NCBI GenBank assembly: GCA_900556195.1 | Contig: USOJ01000055.1 | Span: 1 to 6,776 of the forward strand | Source of the DNA: an uncultured Eubacteriales bacterium | GTDB taxonomy: Bacteria; Bacillota; Clostridia; Christensenellales; Borkfalkiaceae | Direction of reading: 5' to 3' | DNA: 6,776 nucleotides | Shown here: positions 1-5,452 of the stretch, one piece after another | Layout of the letters: the number at the start of each line of letters is the position of its first letter | Position numbering within the stretch: the stretch's first letter is position 1 | Program-made: the position numbers and the translations under genes | Notes under the pieces: generated by a model | What the model saw: only the letters and a program-made list of their open reading frames with translations | What the model was told of the DNA's origin: nothing | Databases searched by the model: none

Positions 1-2
1 AA

Positions 3-494
3 TACCTTGTCAAGGAAGTACAGGCAACCTACCGTACCAACGGTGTCGAAATCAACGACAAGCACGTGGAAGTCATCGTTCGTCAGATGCTGCGCAAGGT
101 TCGTATCGAAGACGCAGGCGACACGGATATGCTTCCGGGCGAAGTTGTGGACATCTTCAAGTTTGAAGAAGCCAACAACAAGGCTCTGGAAGAGGACGGC
201 GTACCCGCAACGGCTAAGCGTATACTGCTGGGTATCACCAAGGCTTCGCTTGCTACGGACAGTTTCCTGTCGGCAGCGTCCTTCCAGGAAACCAGCCGCG
301 TACTTACCGAAGCGGCAATCAAAAACAAGCGCGACCCGCTGTACGGCCTGAAGGAAAACGTAATCATCGGCAAGATGATTTCCGCAGGTACGGGTCTGGC
401 TCAGTATCGCGAAATGGAACTTGTCCCCAAACAGGAAACCGACGAGGACAATGCGGACGCGACCGACGACACCGCCGAAAACACCGCAGAGTAA
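3..494 (+). CDS. rpoC: DNA-directed RNA polymerase subunit beta', C-terminal end (partial)
   Basis: This is the last 163 codons of rpoC; the gene begins outside the window. The beta' subunit forms part of the catalytic clamp of RNA polymerase. The reading frame runs from base 3 to TAA at 492-494. It carries the most conserved C-terminal blocks of the family: INDKHVEVIVRQML early on, then LLGITKASLATDSFLSAASF, FQETSRVLTEAAI and GLKENVIIGKMISAGTG. The last roughly 25 residues (after YREMEL) form an acidic Asp/Glu/Thr-rich tail that is not conserved in the family. Codons here favour C in the third position more than the other genes in the window, as expected for a highly expressed gene. An open frame starting at 66 is only the same frame read from an internal ATG. 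A terminator follows at 584-624, so rpoC is the last gene of its operon. Confidence 0.97.
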   Translation, partial: YLVKEVQATYRTNGVEINDKHVEVIVRQMLRKVRIEDAGDTDMLPGEVVDIFKFEEANNKALEEDGVPATAKRILLGITKASLATDSFLSAASFQETSRVLTEAAIKNKRDPLYGLKENVIIGKMISAGTGLAQYREMELVPKQETDEDNADATDDTAENTAE

Positions 495-583
495 CATTTT
501 GCAGGTATCGTTTTTGCCTGCGTGCGGCAGTAGCAATGCATGCCGAATGTAAGCAAAAAACACATACGTATATTAAAAACAAC

Positions 584-624
584 AACAGCCCCGAAGGGAT
601 TTTACCTTTCGGGGCTGTTTTTTT
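584..624 (+). terminator. Intrinsic terminator of the rpoC operon, possibly bidirectional
   Basis: A 15-bp stem (584-598 with 605-619, one G-U pair) closes a 6-nt loop and runs into seven T residues (618-624). The core is AACAGCCCCGAA paired with TTCGGGGCTGTT. It lies 90 bases after the rpoC stop codon. On the minus strand the same hairpin is followed by a weaker U-rich run (583 down to 575), so it could also stop leftward transcription from the 660-822 RNA or the lipoprotein gene. Two smaller hairpins lie between rpoC and this site (501-505 with 517-521; 525-529 with 541-545). Confidence 0.93.
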
Positions 625-659
625 AATGATTGAATGTGTCTGTATCGCCGAAGAGCGAA

Positions 660-822
660 AGTTAGTGTAGTGGGGTCCTGTCGAGGAATTGCCCATGAAA
701 ACTCGCCCTGATGGCTCAGCATTCCGTCGGAGCAATGTTGCCTATGGTAGGCAGCCTTCCAAGCCGCGCCCTCGGAATGATGGTTTTCATTGGGCAACAC
801 CTCGCCACCCCTGATAAAGTTA
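660..822 (-). ncRNA. Candidate 6S-like structured RNA
   Basis: The segment folds into a long interrupted rod. Paired blocks, in plus coordinates, are 672-676 with 807-811 (GGGGT/ACCCC), 682-686 with 800-804 (CGAGG/CCTCG), 689-694 with 792-797 (TTGCCC/GGGCAA), 695-702 with 783-790 (ATGAAAAC/GTTTTCAT) and 720-726 with 773-779 (CATTCCG/CGGAATG). There is also a terminal hairpin at 739-753. The outer bases 660-666 can pair with 822-828. An unpaired stretch on one side (703-719) could be the open bubble of a 6S RNA, which mimics an open promoter and binds sigma-A polymerase. The minus strand is favoured because it reads GAGGTGTTGCCC near its 5' end, similar to the 5' strand of known 6S RNAs as I recall them, and has a TATAAA box at 830-835. 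Length (about 165 nt) suits 6S. Structure is seen; the family and strand are inferred. It could be another RNA or a transcribed palindrome. No protein-like frame crosses it. Confidence 0.45.
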
Positions 823-829
823 CTAACTA

Positions 830-854
830 TTTATAATCGGTTCGCATACTTCAA
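830..854 (-). promoter_or_regulatory. Possible promoter for the 660-822 RNA
   Basis: On the minus strand a TATAAA box lies at 830-835, about 7 bases before the proposed 5' end of the structured RNA. No good -35 box lies 17 bases upstream of it. A TTGAAG at 849-854 is 17 bases from an AATAGT box (826-831) instead. Neither pair is strong, so the call is tentative. Confidence 0.3.
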
Positions 855-895
855 GTTTACTAACTTCGGCGGACATATACAACAACGAGAATATT

Positions 896-2365
896 TTACT
901 CTCCGCTTGCAAGCACGATTTCAACGCTTGTTATTTCACCGAACGTTGACGGATCGAATGCGATTCTGTGCGTTTCGTATTTATCGCCTATTCCGCCGTA
1001 ACTTCCGTTATATTCCGTATTGTTTCCGTCGCGGCGATAAATCGTCGCAAATTCTTGCGTTTCTTCGTCCAGCGTCTGTATGCTGCGGAAAACGAATTCT
1101 TTCGTTCCGTTGACGATCACTTTTATATCGTTTACGGTGCCTGCAAAGCACAAACCGAGCGCAAATCTGCCGTTTTTGAGCCGATAACCGCCGTATTCGG
1201 CGGCATTCATAAGGTAGCCGTTCTCGCCCCATTCCATAATATTCGACTTAAATTCGACGTCATCGCGAGTCAGGGCGGAGTCGCCGCTCATATAATCGTT
1301 TACACCTTCGGCAAAATCAACGTCGTAACCGTCCGCTCTTCCGTTTTGGTAGGCGGAAGGCTTGTAAAGTTCAATATACCAACGTTTATCCGTTTCGTTA
1401 TAGAAAAATTTACCGTTTGCGGTTTTGCCGTTTATAGTAACTTTTTTGTACTTTTCGGCAAGATGGCGCACTACCGCGTTATCGCGAAGCGGCGCGTAAA
1501 TTTTGCCGTTCGTATCGTAAAGCGATTGCAGCGATAATATCTCGTTGAAATCGCCGTCGCATACGCTGCCGTTCAAAAGCGTTGAGTCGGTGTATATTTT
1601 GCGTGAGTAACTTTGTCCCGTCATGCTGAGGCGCAGTTGTATTTCCACGTCCGACAAAACTGCAATATCCCAAGTCTTTACTTGTTTATCGCCGATGATT
1701 TTTGTCTTTTTTTCGACGTACTCGCCATATCCCGAATATTCACCATGAATCATAAAGTCGTCCGGGAAAGCGATTTCTCCCGTGTGCGTAGCCGTTATGG
1801 TGATTTTCGTTCCGTGTTTTACTTTTTTTACGTCCGAATTGATTTTGTCTTTCAGTTCCGCAAGTGAAGCGGTCTTAATAGGAGTCGATTCTTCCGTTCT
1901 CCATACATATTTCAACTCATACGAAAACTCGTCCAAGTCTTGCTCGTACTCGTTATCGTAGAACGTTGCCGTTACGCCGTAACTTTTTATCGCGGGTTTA
2001 CCCGTAAAAGTAATTTTTACGTCGGAAGTCGGATATACTTCGTAATCGACGACTTTTTCGTTGTCGTTTTTAATCGCCGCTTCCTTTCCGTTGGCAAATA
2101 TCTTAAAGTCGCCTTTATCGTAGCCGTCTTCAAAAGTAACCGTTACGAAAAACGAGCCGCCTTTACCCGAAGTAAAATAGATGGTTTCTGTGTTTCCGCT
2201 GCCGCTTAACATAGTCCCTTGTCCGTTTTGGATACGCTCTACGCCTTCGGGCAGTACGGACAAGTCCTGAAAGGTTATTTTGTATTTAGTATCCTTCTTG
2301 GTGCACGCCGCAAACAAGCATACGACGCAAACGAGCGACAATAAGCATAAAAGTAATTTTTTCAT
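896..2365 (-). CDS. Secreted lipoprotein of unknown function
   Basis: A 489-residue protein that I do not recognise. Residues 1-20 form a lipoprotein signal: MKK, a hydrophobic core, then LFAAC with the lipid-modified cysteine at 21. It should therefore be anchored to the outer face of the membrane. The mature part looks beta-rich with no other membrane segment and no LPXTG sorting motif. Residues about 70-122 (FFVTVTFEDGYD, then FKIFANGKE, then DYEVYPTSDVKITFTG) resemble the short Ig-like modules common in Clostridia surface proteins. A similar strand pattern recurs near 185-245, and NDIKVIVNGTKEFVF sits near 412-426. The tail (about 436-489) is rich in Gly, Tyr and Asn. The start is supported by AGGAGGT at 2375-2381, 9 bases before the ATG. 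The gene stands alone: it follows the structured RNA/terminator at 2503-2675 and runs toward the rpoC terminator. Function, ligand and export partner cannot be read from the sequence. Confidence 0.85.
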   Translation of the reverse strand: MKKLLLCLLSLVCVVCLFAACTKKDTKYKITFQDLSVLPEGVERIQNGQGTMLSGSGNTETIYFTSGKGGSFFVTVTFEDGYDKGDFKIFANGKEAAIKNDNEKVVDYEVYPTSDVKITFTGKPAIKSYGVTATFYDNEYEQDLDEFSYELKYVWRTEESTPIKTASLAELKDKINSDVKKVKHGTKITITATHTGEIAFPDDFMIHGEYSGYGEYVEKKTKIIGDKQVKTWDIAVLSDVEIQLRLSMTGQSYSRKIYTDSTLLNGSVCDGDFNEILSLQSLYDTNGKIYAPLRDNAVVRHLAEKYKKVTINGKTANGKFFYNETDKRWYIELYKPSAYQNGRADGYDVDFAEGVNDYMSGDSALTRDDVEFKSNIMEWGENGYLMNAAEYGGYRLKNGRFALGLCFAGTVNDIKVIVNGTKEFVFRSIQTLDEETQEFATIYRRDGNNTEYNGSYGGIGDKYETHRIAFDPSTFGEITSVEIVLASGE

Positions 2366-2374
2366 AGTTGTAAA

Positions 2375-2381
2375 ACCTCCT
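2375..2381 (-). promoter_or_regulatory. Ribosome binding site of the lipoprotein gene
   Basis: The minus strand reads AGGAGGT, a near-perfect Shine-Dalgarno match, 9 bases upstream of the ATG at 2363-2365. It fixes this start, which also gives a correctly placed lipoprotein signal. Confidence 0.88.
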
Positions 2382-2463
2382 GTTTTTCAGATTTCGTTTG
2401 TTTTTCGGTTGATTTCCGAAGCGTAAAGTGGAAAACCCTTCCGCTGCCCCTTCCGATTTAACT

Positions 2464-2480
2464 TCGATACCGGTAATCGA
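2464..2480. repeat. Small inverted repeat in the lipoprotein leader
   Basis: TCGAT and ATCGA arms flank a 7-base centre containing CCGG, between the 2503-2537 terminator and the lipoprotein start. It could be an operator or a minor hairpin; nothing else supports a role. A second small hairpin (GTCG/CGAC, 2490-2502) directly follows the terminator U run in the direction of transcription. Confidence 0.3.
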
Positions 2481-2502
2481 TAACCAAAAGTCGGAAAACG
2501 AC

Positions 2503-2537
2503 AAAAAAAGCGCAAGGGAAAAGTTTTCTCTGCGCTT
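2503..2537 (-). terminator. Intrinsic terminator ending a leader or small RNA
   Basis: On the minus strand a stem made of AAGCGCA/TGCGCTT (2531-2537 with 2508-2514) is extended by a 7-base inner stem (2524-2530 with 2516-2522, one wobble). It is followed by seven U residues (2503-2509). It sits about 140 bases upstream of the lipoprotein start and about 290 bases beyond the cysS stop. It can end the RNA started at 2682-2710 and any read-through from cysS. Confidence 0.88.
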
Positions 2538-2675
2538 GTAATCTAAACGTAAGTCATAGGCGGATACCGCCCGTCGAGAGTTTTTGGTTTTTGCAATTCG
2601 TCGTTTTTCGTTCCCGTACTGCCTCTTTCGAAAATAGTTTTGCCGTTTCGGCGTTGCCGCTTAAAACTATTATGC
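2503..2675 (-). ncRNA. Unassigned structured RNA: small RNA gene or attenuator leader
   Basis: About 173 nt bounded by a strong promoter and an intrinsic terminator, with no protein-like frame. In transcript order the visible helices are as follows. The first is a perfect 9-bp stem, AATAGTTTT with AAAACTATT (2663-2671 with 2633-2641), enclosing GCCG/CGGC hairpin options at 2642-2659. The second is a 7-bp helix with a 2-base bulge (2628-2631 and 2623-2625 with 2574-2580). The third is a GGCGG/CCGCC hairpin (2559-2571), and the last is the terminator stem. A-rich single-stranded stretches lie between 2581 and 2610. I could not match it to any riboswitch, T-box, 6S, SRP or tmRNA signature that I know. 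It may be an independent small RNA or a ligand-sensing leader of the lipoprotein gene, whose ATG is 138 bases past the terminator. Boundaries rest on the predicted start site. Confidence 0.6.
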
Positions 2676-2681
2676 TTGTCT

Positions 2682-2710
2682 ATCATAGCACAAAATTCTT
2701 GTTTTGTCAA
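2682..2710 (-). promoter_or_regulatory. Strong sigma-A promoter
   Basis: The minus strand carries TTGACA (2705-2710), a 17-base spacer and TATGAT (2682-2687). This is a perfect -35 box and a 5-of-6 -10 box at ideal spacing, the best promoter in the window. Transcription should start near 2675, directly ahead of the first stem of the structured RNA. It lies between cysS and the lipoprotein gene and points toward the latter. Confidence 0.85.
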
Positions 2711-2741
2711 GTGTTATATGCCGGATAATACGAACCGTGGT

Positions 2742-2790
2742 CTGACGACGTATTTTTGACTAATACTTTGTTCTGCCGACGTATTTTGAC
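2742..2790. repeat. Two direct repeats upstream of the 2682-2710 promoter
   Basis: CTGACGACGTATTTTTGAC (2742-2760) and CTGCCGACGTATTTTGAC (2773-2790) differ by one substitution and one T in the run. They start 31 bases apart, roughly three helical turns, and begin about 30 bases upstream of the -35 box. This is a layout suited to paired activator sites. No regulator can be named. Confidence 0.5.
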
Positions 2791-2824
2791 TGACCGCCAC
2801 GTAACGCAAACTTCAGAAAAGTTT

Positions 2825-4216
2825 TTATTGTTTTTTAACCGAAACGCCGTCTTTCGAAATCATTACGAGATAGCCTTTCTGCAAAATTTCGGCGCGCAGC
2901 GCGTCGGCGGCAGCGTAATCTTTCCGTAACCTTGCGTTCTGCATTTTTTCCGCCATTGCGGTTATTTCGGCGGGAACGGGTTCGTCGTGCTTCGCTTCGT
3001 ACGCTTTTACGTATTCGGTCGGGTCTTTTTTGAAAAGACCTATAAGCGAGTAAGTTTTGCGTATCTGCGAGAGCATTGCGCCCGCTTTTTCGTCTTTCGC
3101 CGCGATAAGCCCGCGTATCGTTCTGAAATATCCGTACAGGTCGGAAATTGCAAGGGCGGTGTTGAAATCGTCGGACATATCTTCGTCGAATTTGTCGTCT
3201 ATACCGGGGTAGTCGCCGTCGATTTTAATTCCCGCTTTCAACGCAGAATCGTATACCTTGTAAAATTCGTATAAGTGCTTTTCGGCTTCGGGGAAGAGAT
3301 CGGGCGTTACGTTTATGTCGTTGCGGTAGTTGGTAGATAAAAGTGCGAGTTTTATCGCTTCGTTCGAGTAATCTTTAAGCAGATCGCTCATTAAAAGCGA
3401 GTTGCCGAGCGATTTGCTCATTTTCTGCCCGTTGACTTTGATAAGTCCGTTATGCACCCAATATTTTACGAACCGTTTGCCGGTCAACGCTTCGGTCTGC
3501 GCTATTTCGTTTTCGTGGTGGGGGAATATGAGATCTCTGCCGCCGCCGTGAATATCTATCTGATCGCCGAACGCCTTTCTGTTCATCGCCGAGCATTCTA
3601 TATGCCAGCCGGGGCGACCCTTTCCCCAGGGGGATTCCCAGAAAATCTCGCCTTCTTTAGCCGATTTCCAGAGCGCGAAATCGAGCGGGTCGCGCTTGTC
3701 CTCGTCGTTGTCTATCCTTACGCCGTTAAGCGCGTCTTCAAGATTTCTGTGCGAAAGTCTGCCGTAGGCGGGGAATGACGAAACCGAAAAATACACGTCG
3801 CCTTTTTTAGTCGGGTAGGCGTGTCCTTTTTCGATTAAAGCCGAAACGAAATCGATAATATCGTCGATACTTTCGGTCGCTTTAATCCATATATCGGGGT
3901 CGTCTATGTCCATTTCGCGCATAACCTTGTCGATTTTTTTAATCATCATTTTTGCGTATGCGTCGGCGGGAATACCCGTTTCTTTGGACTTCGCGATTAT
4001 CTTGTCGTCTACGTCGGTATAGTTGCGGGCGTAGGTTACGTCGTAGCCCTTTTTGATAAGGAATTTTCTGATAATATCGTAGATAAGGGCTTGAAAAGTA
4101 TGCCCGATATGCGCTTCGCCCGAAACGGTTATTCCGCAGGCGTACATTTTGACCTTGTTGCCGTTTAACGGGATAAATTCTTCTTTCTGCCCGGATAAAG
4201 TGTTGTAAATTTTCAT
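2825..4216 (-). CDS. cysS: Cysteinyl-tRNA synthetase
   Basis: A 463-residue class I aminoacyl-tRNA synthetase, the normal bacterial length, which charges tRNA-Cys with cysteine in the cytoplasm. Visible motifs are HIGH at 36-39, KMSKS at 265-269, and the zinc/substrate-binding set Cys27, Cys208 (HIECSAM) and His233 (FPHHENE). TDVDDKII (67-74) and GWHIECS (203-209) are typical of CysRS. The C-terminal part is helical, as in the anticodon-binding domain. One deviation is that the usual CGPTV near Cys27 reads CGITV here. The start is backed by AAAGGA at 4225-4230, 8 bases before the ATG. It lies downstream of the serine acetyltransferase on the same strand, 184 bases away, and probably shares its T-box-controlled transcript. 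No clear terminator follows directly; the first strong one on this strand is at 2503-2537. Confidence 0.97.
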   Translation of the reverse strand: MKIYNTLSGQKEEFIPLNGNKVKMYACGITVSGEAHIGHTFQALIYDIIRKFLIKKGYDVTYARNYTDVDDKIIAKSKETGIPADAYAKMMIKKIDKVMREMDIDDPDIWIKATESIDDIIDFVSALIEKGHAYPTKKGDVYFSVSSFPAYGRLSHRNLEDALNGVRIDNDEDKRDPLDFALWKSAKEGEIFWESPWGKGRPGWHIECSAMNRKAFGDQIDIHGGGRDLIFPHHENEIAQTEALTGKRFVKYWVHNGLIKVNGQKMSKSLGNSLLMSDLLKDYSNEAIKLALLSTNYRNDINVTPDLFPEAEKHLYEFYKVYDSALKAGIKIDGDYPGIDDKFDEDMSDDFNTALAISDLYGYFRTIRGLIAAKDEKAGAMLSQIRKTYSLIGLFKKDPTEYVKAYEAKHDEPVPAEITAMAEKMQNARLRKDYAAADALRAEILQKGYLVMISKDGVSVKKQ

Positions 4217-4252
4217 AGATATAGTCCTTTAATATAGTCGTTTTTAGTGATT

Positions 4253-4398
4253 CGTACACTGATTTCGCGATTGTCGCGCTACGTTTGCGACGACGGTAAA
4301 CAAAGTACGTCATTGCGAAGGAGCAAAGCGACTGTGGCAATCCCCGCGTCAGAAGGCGGAGCAGCCGCATAAGCGAACGTACTCCGATTTCGCGATTG
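4253..4398. repeat. REP-like dispersed repeat flanked by 21-base direct repeats
   Basis: The core at 4311-4342 begins CATTGCGAAGGAGC and ends GGCAATC; its ends (ATTGC/GCAAT) pair to form an imperfect hairpin. It closely resembles the CATTGCGAGGAGCGAAGCGAC-type repeats scattered through many bacterial genomes (recalled, not searched). The core is followed by CCCCGCGTCAGAAGGCGGAG, which holds another small GC-rich hairpin. Copies of one sequence flank it at 4253-4273 and 4378-4398, matching at 19 of 21 positions and ending GATTTCGCGATTG. The second copy ends 2 bases from the acetyltransferase stop codon. A further GTCGC/GCGAC hairpin lies at 4273-4292. The element fills most of the gap between the two cysteine genes and does not interrupt either. 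Confidence 0.72.
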
Positions 4399-4400
4399 CG

Positions 4401-5021
4401 TTATTTCAATCGTTTTTCGAGTTCGTCTATGCGGGCGCGGAGCGCGCAGATTTCCTCTACTATCACGTCTTTCGATTCGGCTTTTTCGTCGATCTTTTCG
4501 CCGTTTATTTTTACCGTTCTTCCGGGGACGCCTACGACTGTGGCGTGCGGCGGAACGTCTTTAAGCACTACGCTTCCCGCACCGATTTTGGCGTATTCGC
4601 CAACCGTAATCGCGCCCAGAACCTTTGCGCCGCAGGATATAATCGCGCCTTCTTTTACGACGGGATGGCGGCGTTTACCCGTTTCTTTGCCCGTGCCGCC
4701 GAGAGTTACGCCCTGATAGATGATAACCCCCTTTTCCACGACGGCGGTTTCGCCGATAACCACGCCTGCGCCGTGGTCGATAAACACGCCCGAAGCGATT
4801 TGCGCGGCGGGGTGAATTTCTATGCCCGTAAGGAATTTCGCGACCTGACTTATTATTCTCGCAAGCAACTTAAAGTGTATTTTATAAAAGAAATGAGCCA
4901 CTCTGTGCCGTGAAAGGGCTTTTACACCGGAATAGGTAAGCCATACTTCGAATTTCGATCTTGCCGCCGGGTCGCTTTGTTTGGCGAAATTTATATCTTC
5001 TCTTAATCTTTTGAAAAACAT
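4401..5021 (-). CDS. cysE: Serine O-acetyltransferase (EpsC/CysE family)
   Basis: A 206-residue enzyme that transfers acetyl from acetyl-CoA to serine to make O-acetylserine, the precursor that cysteine synthase converts to cysteine. The N-terminal helical part (about 1-65) contains DPAARSKFEV. It is followed by a left-handed beta-helix of hexapeptide repeats: IHPAAQIASGVFIDHGAGVV, then VIGETAVV, VTLGGTGKETGKRRHP and GAGSVVLKDVPPHATVVGVP. His83 (in DHG) and His119 (in RHP) correspond to the conserved active-site histidines of the family. The length matches the short EpsC type of Bacillota rather than the longer enterobacterial CysE. The C-terminal end (about 176-206) is a charged helix. The start gives the usual family opening (MFFKRLREDI), yet no good Shine-Dalgarno precedes it. 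The gene lies directly behind a Cys T-box leader and is the first gene of the unit with cysS. Confidence 0.95.
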   Translation of the reverse strand: MFFKRLREDINFAKQSDPAARSKFEVWLTYSGVKALSRHRVAHFFYKIHFKLLARIISQVAKFLTGIEIHPAAQIASGVFIDHGAGVVIGETAVVEKGVIIYQGVTLGGTGKETGKRRHPVVKEGAIISCGAKVLGAITVGEYAKIGAGSVVLKDVPPHATVVGVPGRTVKINGEKIDEKAESKDVIVEEICALRARIDELEKRLK

Positions 5022-5044
5022 TTTTATTTTACCGAATATAAACG

Positions 5045-5085
5045 AAAAAATACGCCTTTTCTCATAGCGCTATGAGAAAAGGCGT
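5045..5085 (-). terminator. T-box attenuator (terminator form)
   Basis: A perfect 34-base palindrome (5052-5085, 17-bp arms beginning ACGCCTTTTCTCATAG) is followed on the minus strand by A and six U residues (5045-5051). It ends 24 bases before the acetyltransferase start. Its first arm (from 5085 down to 5076) overlaps the bases needed for the antiterminator, so the two structures exclude each other. Part of the loop side would be only two or three bases, so the innermost pairs will be open. Confidence 0.92.
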
Positions 5086-5316
5086 CGTAAACGCTGTTCC
5101 ACTTTTCTTTCGAGTTTAATAAACTCCTCGTTATCTCTTTTACGCCGAGCCTGCGTGAGCGATTGACTCCTCTTACTTTGCCGCAACGCAATCGTCTGCG
5201 GTTACAGGCAAAGAGCGAAAGGCACTTTCGCGGAAGAACGCTTAGGCTTGCACCGAACGCCTTTTCTCTGGGCGCGTCTTTTCCGTTACTCTTTTTCGCC
5301 GTCGATTTCTATATAC
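5045..5316 (-). promoter_or_regulatory. T-box riboswitch, tRNA-Cys specific
   Basis: All main T-box parts are visible on the minus strand. Stem I: lower pairing GCGAAA/TTTCGC (5294-5299 with 5215-5220), loop-E element AGTAA (5285-5289), upper stem CGGAA/TTCCG, and distal loops CAGAGA (5264-5269) and GGTGCAAGCC (5245-5254). The specifier loop reads CGAAAG-UGC-C, which puts codon UGC (Cys) at 5222-5224. Stem III is GAGTTT/AAACTC (5112-5126). The T-box AAAGUGGAACAGCG is at 5092-5105. Antiterminator: GAAAAG with CTTTTC (5102-5107 with 5076-5081) and GCG with CGC (5092-5094 with 5082-5084), leaving the UGGA bulge (5098-5101) to pair with the UCCA end of uncharged tRNA-Cys. Binding should favour the antiterminator over the 5045-5085 terminator and switch on cysE-cysS when cysteine is short. 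A GUG (Val) reading one base earlier is possible but fits neither the genes nor the bulge as well. Confidence 0.9.
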
Positions 5317-5322
5317 GTATGA

Positions 5323-5351
5323 ATTTTAACATATAAAACGTGAATTTGCAA
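5323..5351 (-). promoter_or_regulatory. Promoter of the T-box/cysE/cysS transcript
   Basis: On the minus strand TTGCAA (5346-5351), a 17-base spacer and TAAAAT (5323-5328) preceded by TG one base upstream (extended -10). Start predicted near 5316, giving a leader of about 295 nt that contains exactly the T-box. The -35 box is only 4 of 6, partly offset by the extended -10. Confidence 0.72.
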
Positions 5352-5380
5352 CCGTTTTCGCCTAACCCGATTAAAAATAA

Positions 5381-5409
5381 TTGCATTTGATAAAATTATG
5401 GTGTATAAT
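5381..5409 (+). promoter_or_regulatory. Promoter of serS
   Basis: A perfect TATAAT (5404-5409) lies 17 bases after TTGCAT (5381-5386), with a predicted start near 5416. It is divergent from the T-box promoter; the two -35 boxes are 29 bases apart. The leader of about 37 bases is too short for a T-box, so serS is not controlled that way here. Confidence 0.75.
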
Positions 5410-5440
5410 TTGGGCGTAAATTTGCGTTACCGCAAGACGA

Positions 5441-5446
5441 AAGGAG
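5441..5446 (+). promoter_or_regulatory. Ribosome binding site of serS
   Basis: AAGGAG followed by AT, 6 bases before the ATG at 5453-5455. It confirms the start, which yields the normal SerRS beginning MLDLKLI. Confidence 0.9.
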
Positions 5447-5452
5447 ATAGTT

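Noticed and set aside
573..800. Short minus-strand frames across 573-800 and 364-735
   Set aside because: They read through the rpoC terminator and the self-complementary RNA segment; their composition looks like translated structured RNA, not protein.
660..822. SRP RNA, tmRNA or RNase P RNA
   Set aside because: No SRP GGAAG/GCAGC apical motif in the right context, no tmRNA tag or CCA end, and no RNase P conserved cores were seen.
968..1537. A 189-codon open frame on the plus strand
   Set aside because: It is antisense to the lipoprotein gene, with no ribosome binding site or recognisable motif. The minus-strand frame has a signal peptide, lipobox and AGGAGGT.
2503..2675. A T-box, SAM, TPP, FMN, cobalamin or purine riboswitch
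   Set aside because: None of the sequence blocks that I know for these classes is present, unlike at 5045-5316, where T-box blocks are obvious.
2742..2790. CRISPR-like repeat
   Set aside because: Only two imperfect copies with a 12-base gap and no further units or cas genes.
2791..2824. A terminator directly after cysS
   Set aside because: Only a weak A/T-rich inverted repeat with no U run; the real terminator is further on at 2503-2537.
4217..4252. A separate promoter for cysS
   Set aside because: A TATATT-like box is present ahead of the gene but has no convincing -35 at proper spacing, so it was left out of the feature list.
3939..4370. A 143-codon minus-strand frame at the cysE-cysS junction
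   Set aside because: It runs through the dispersed repeat and then out of frame into cysS. No family features.
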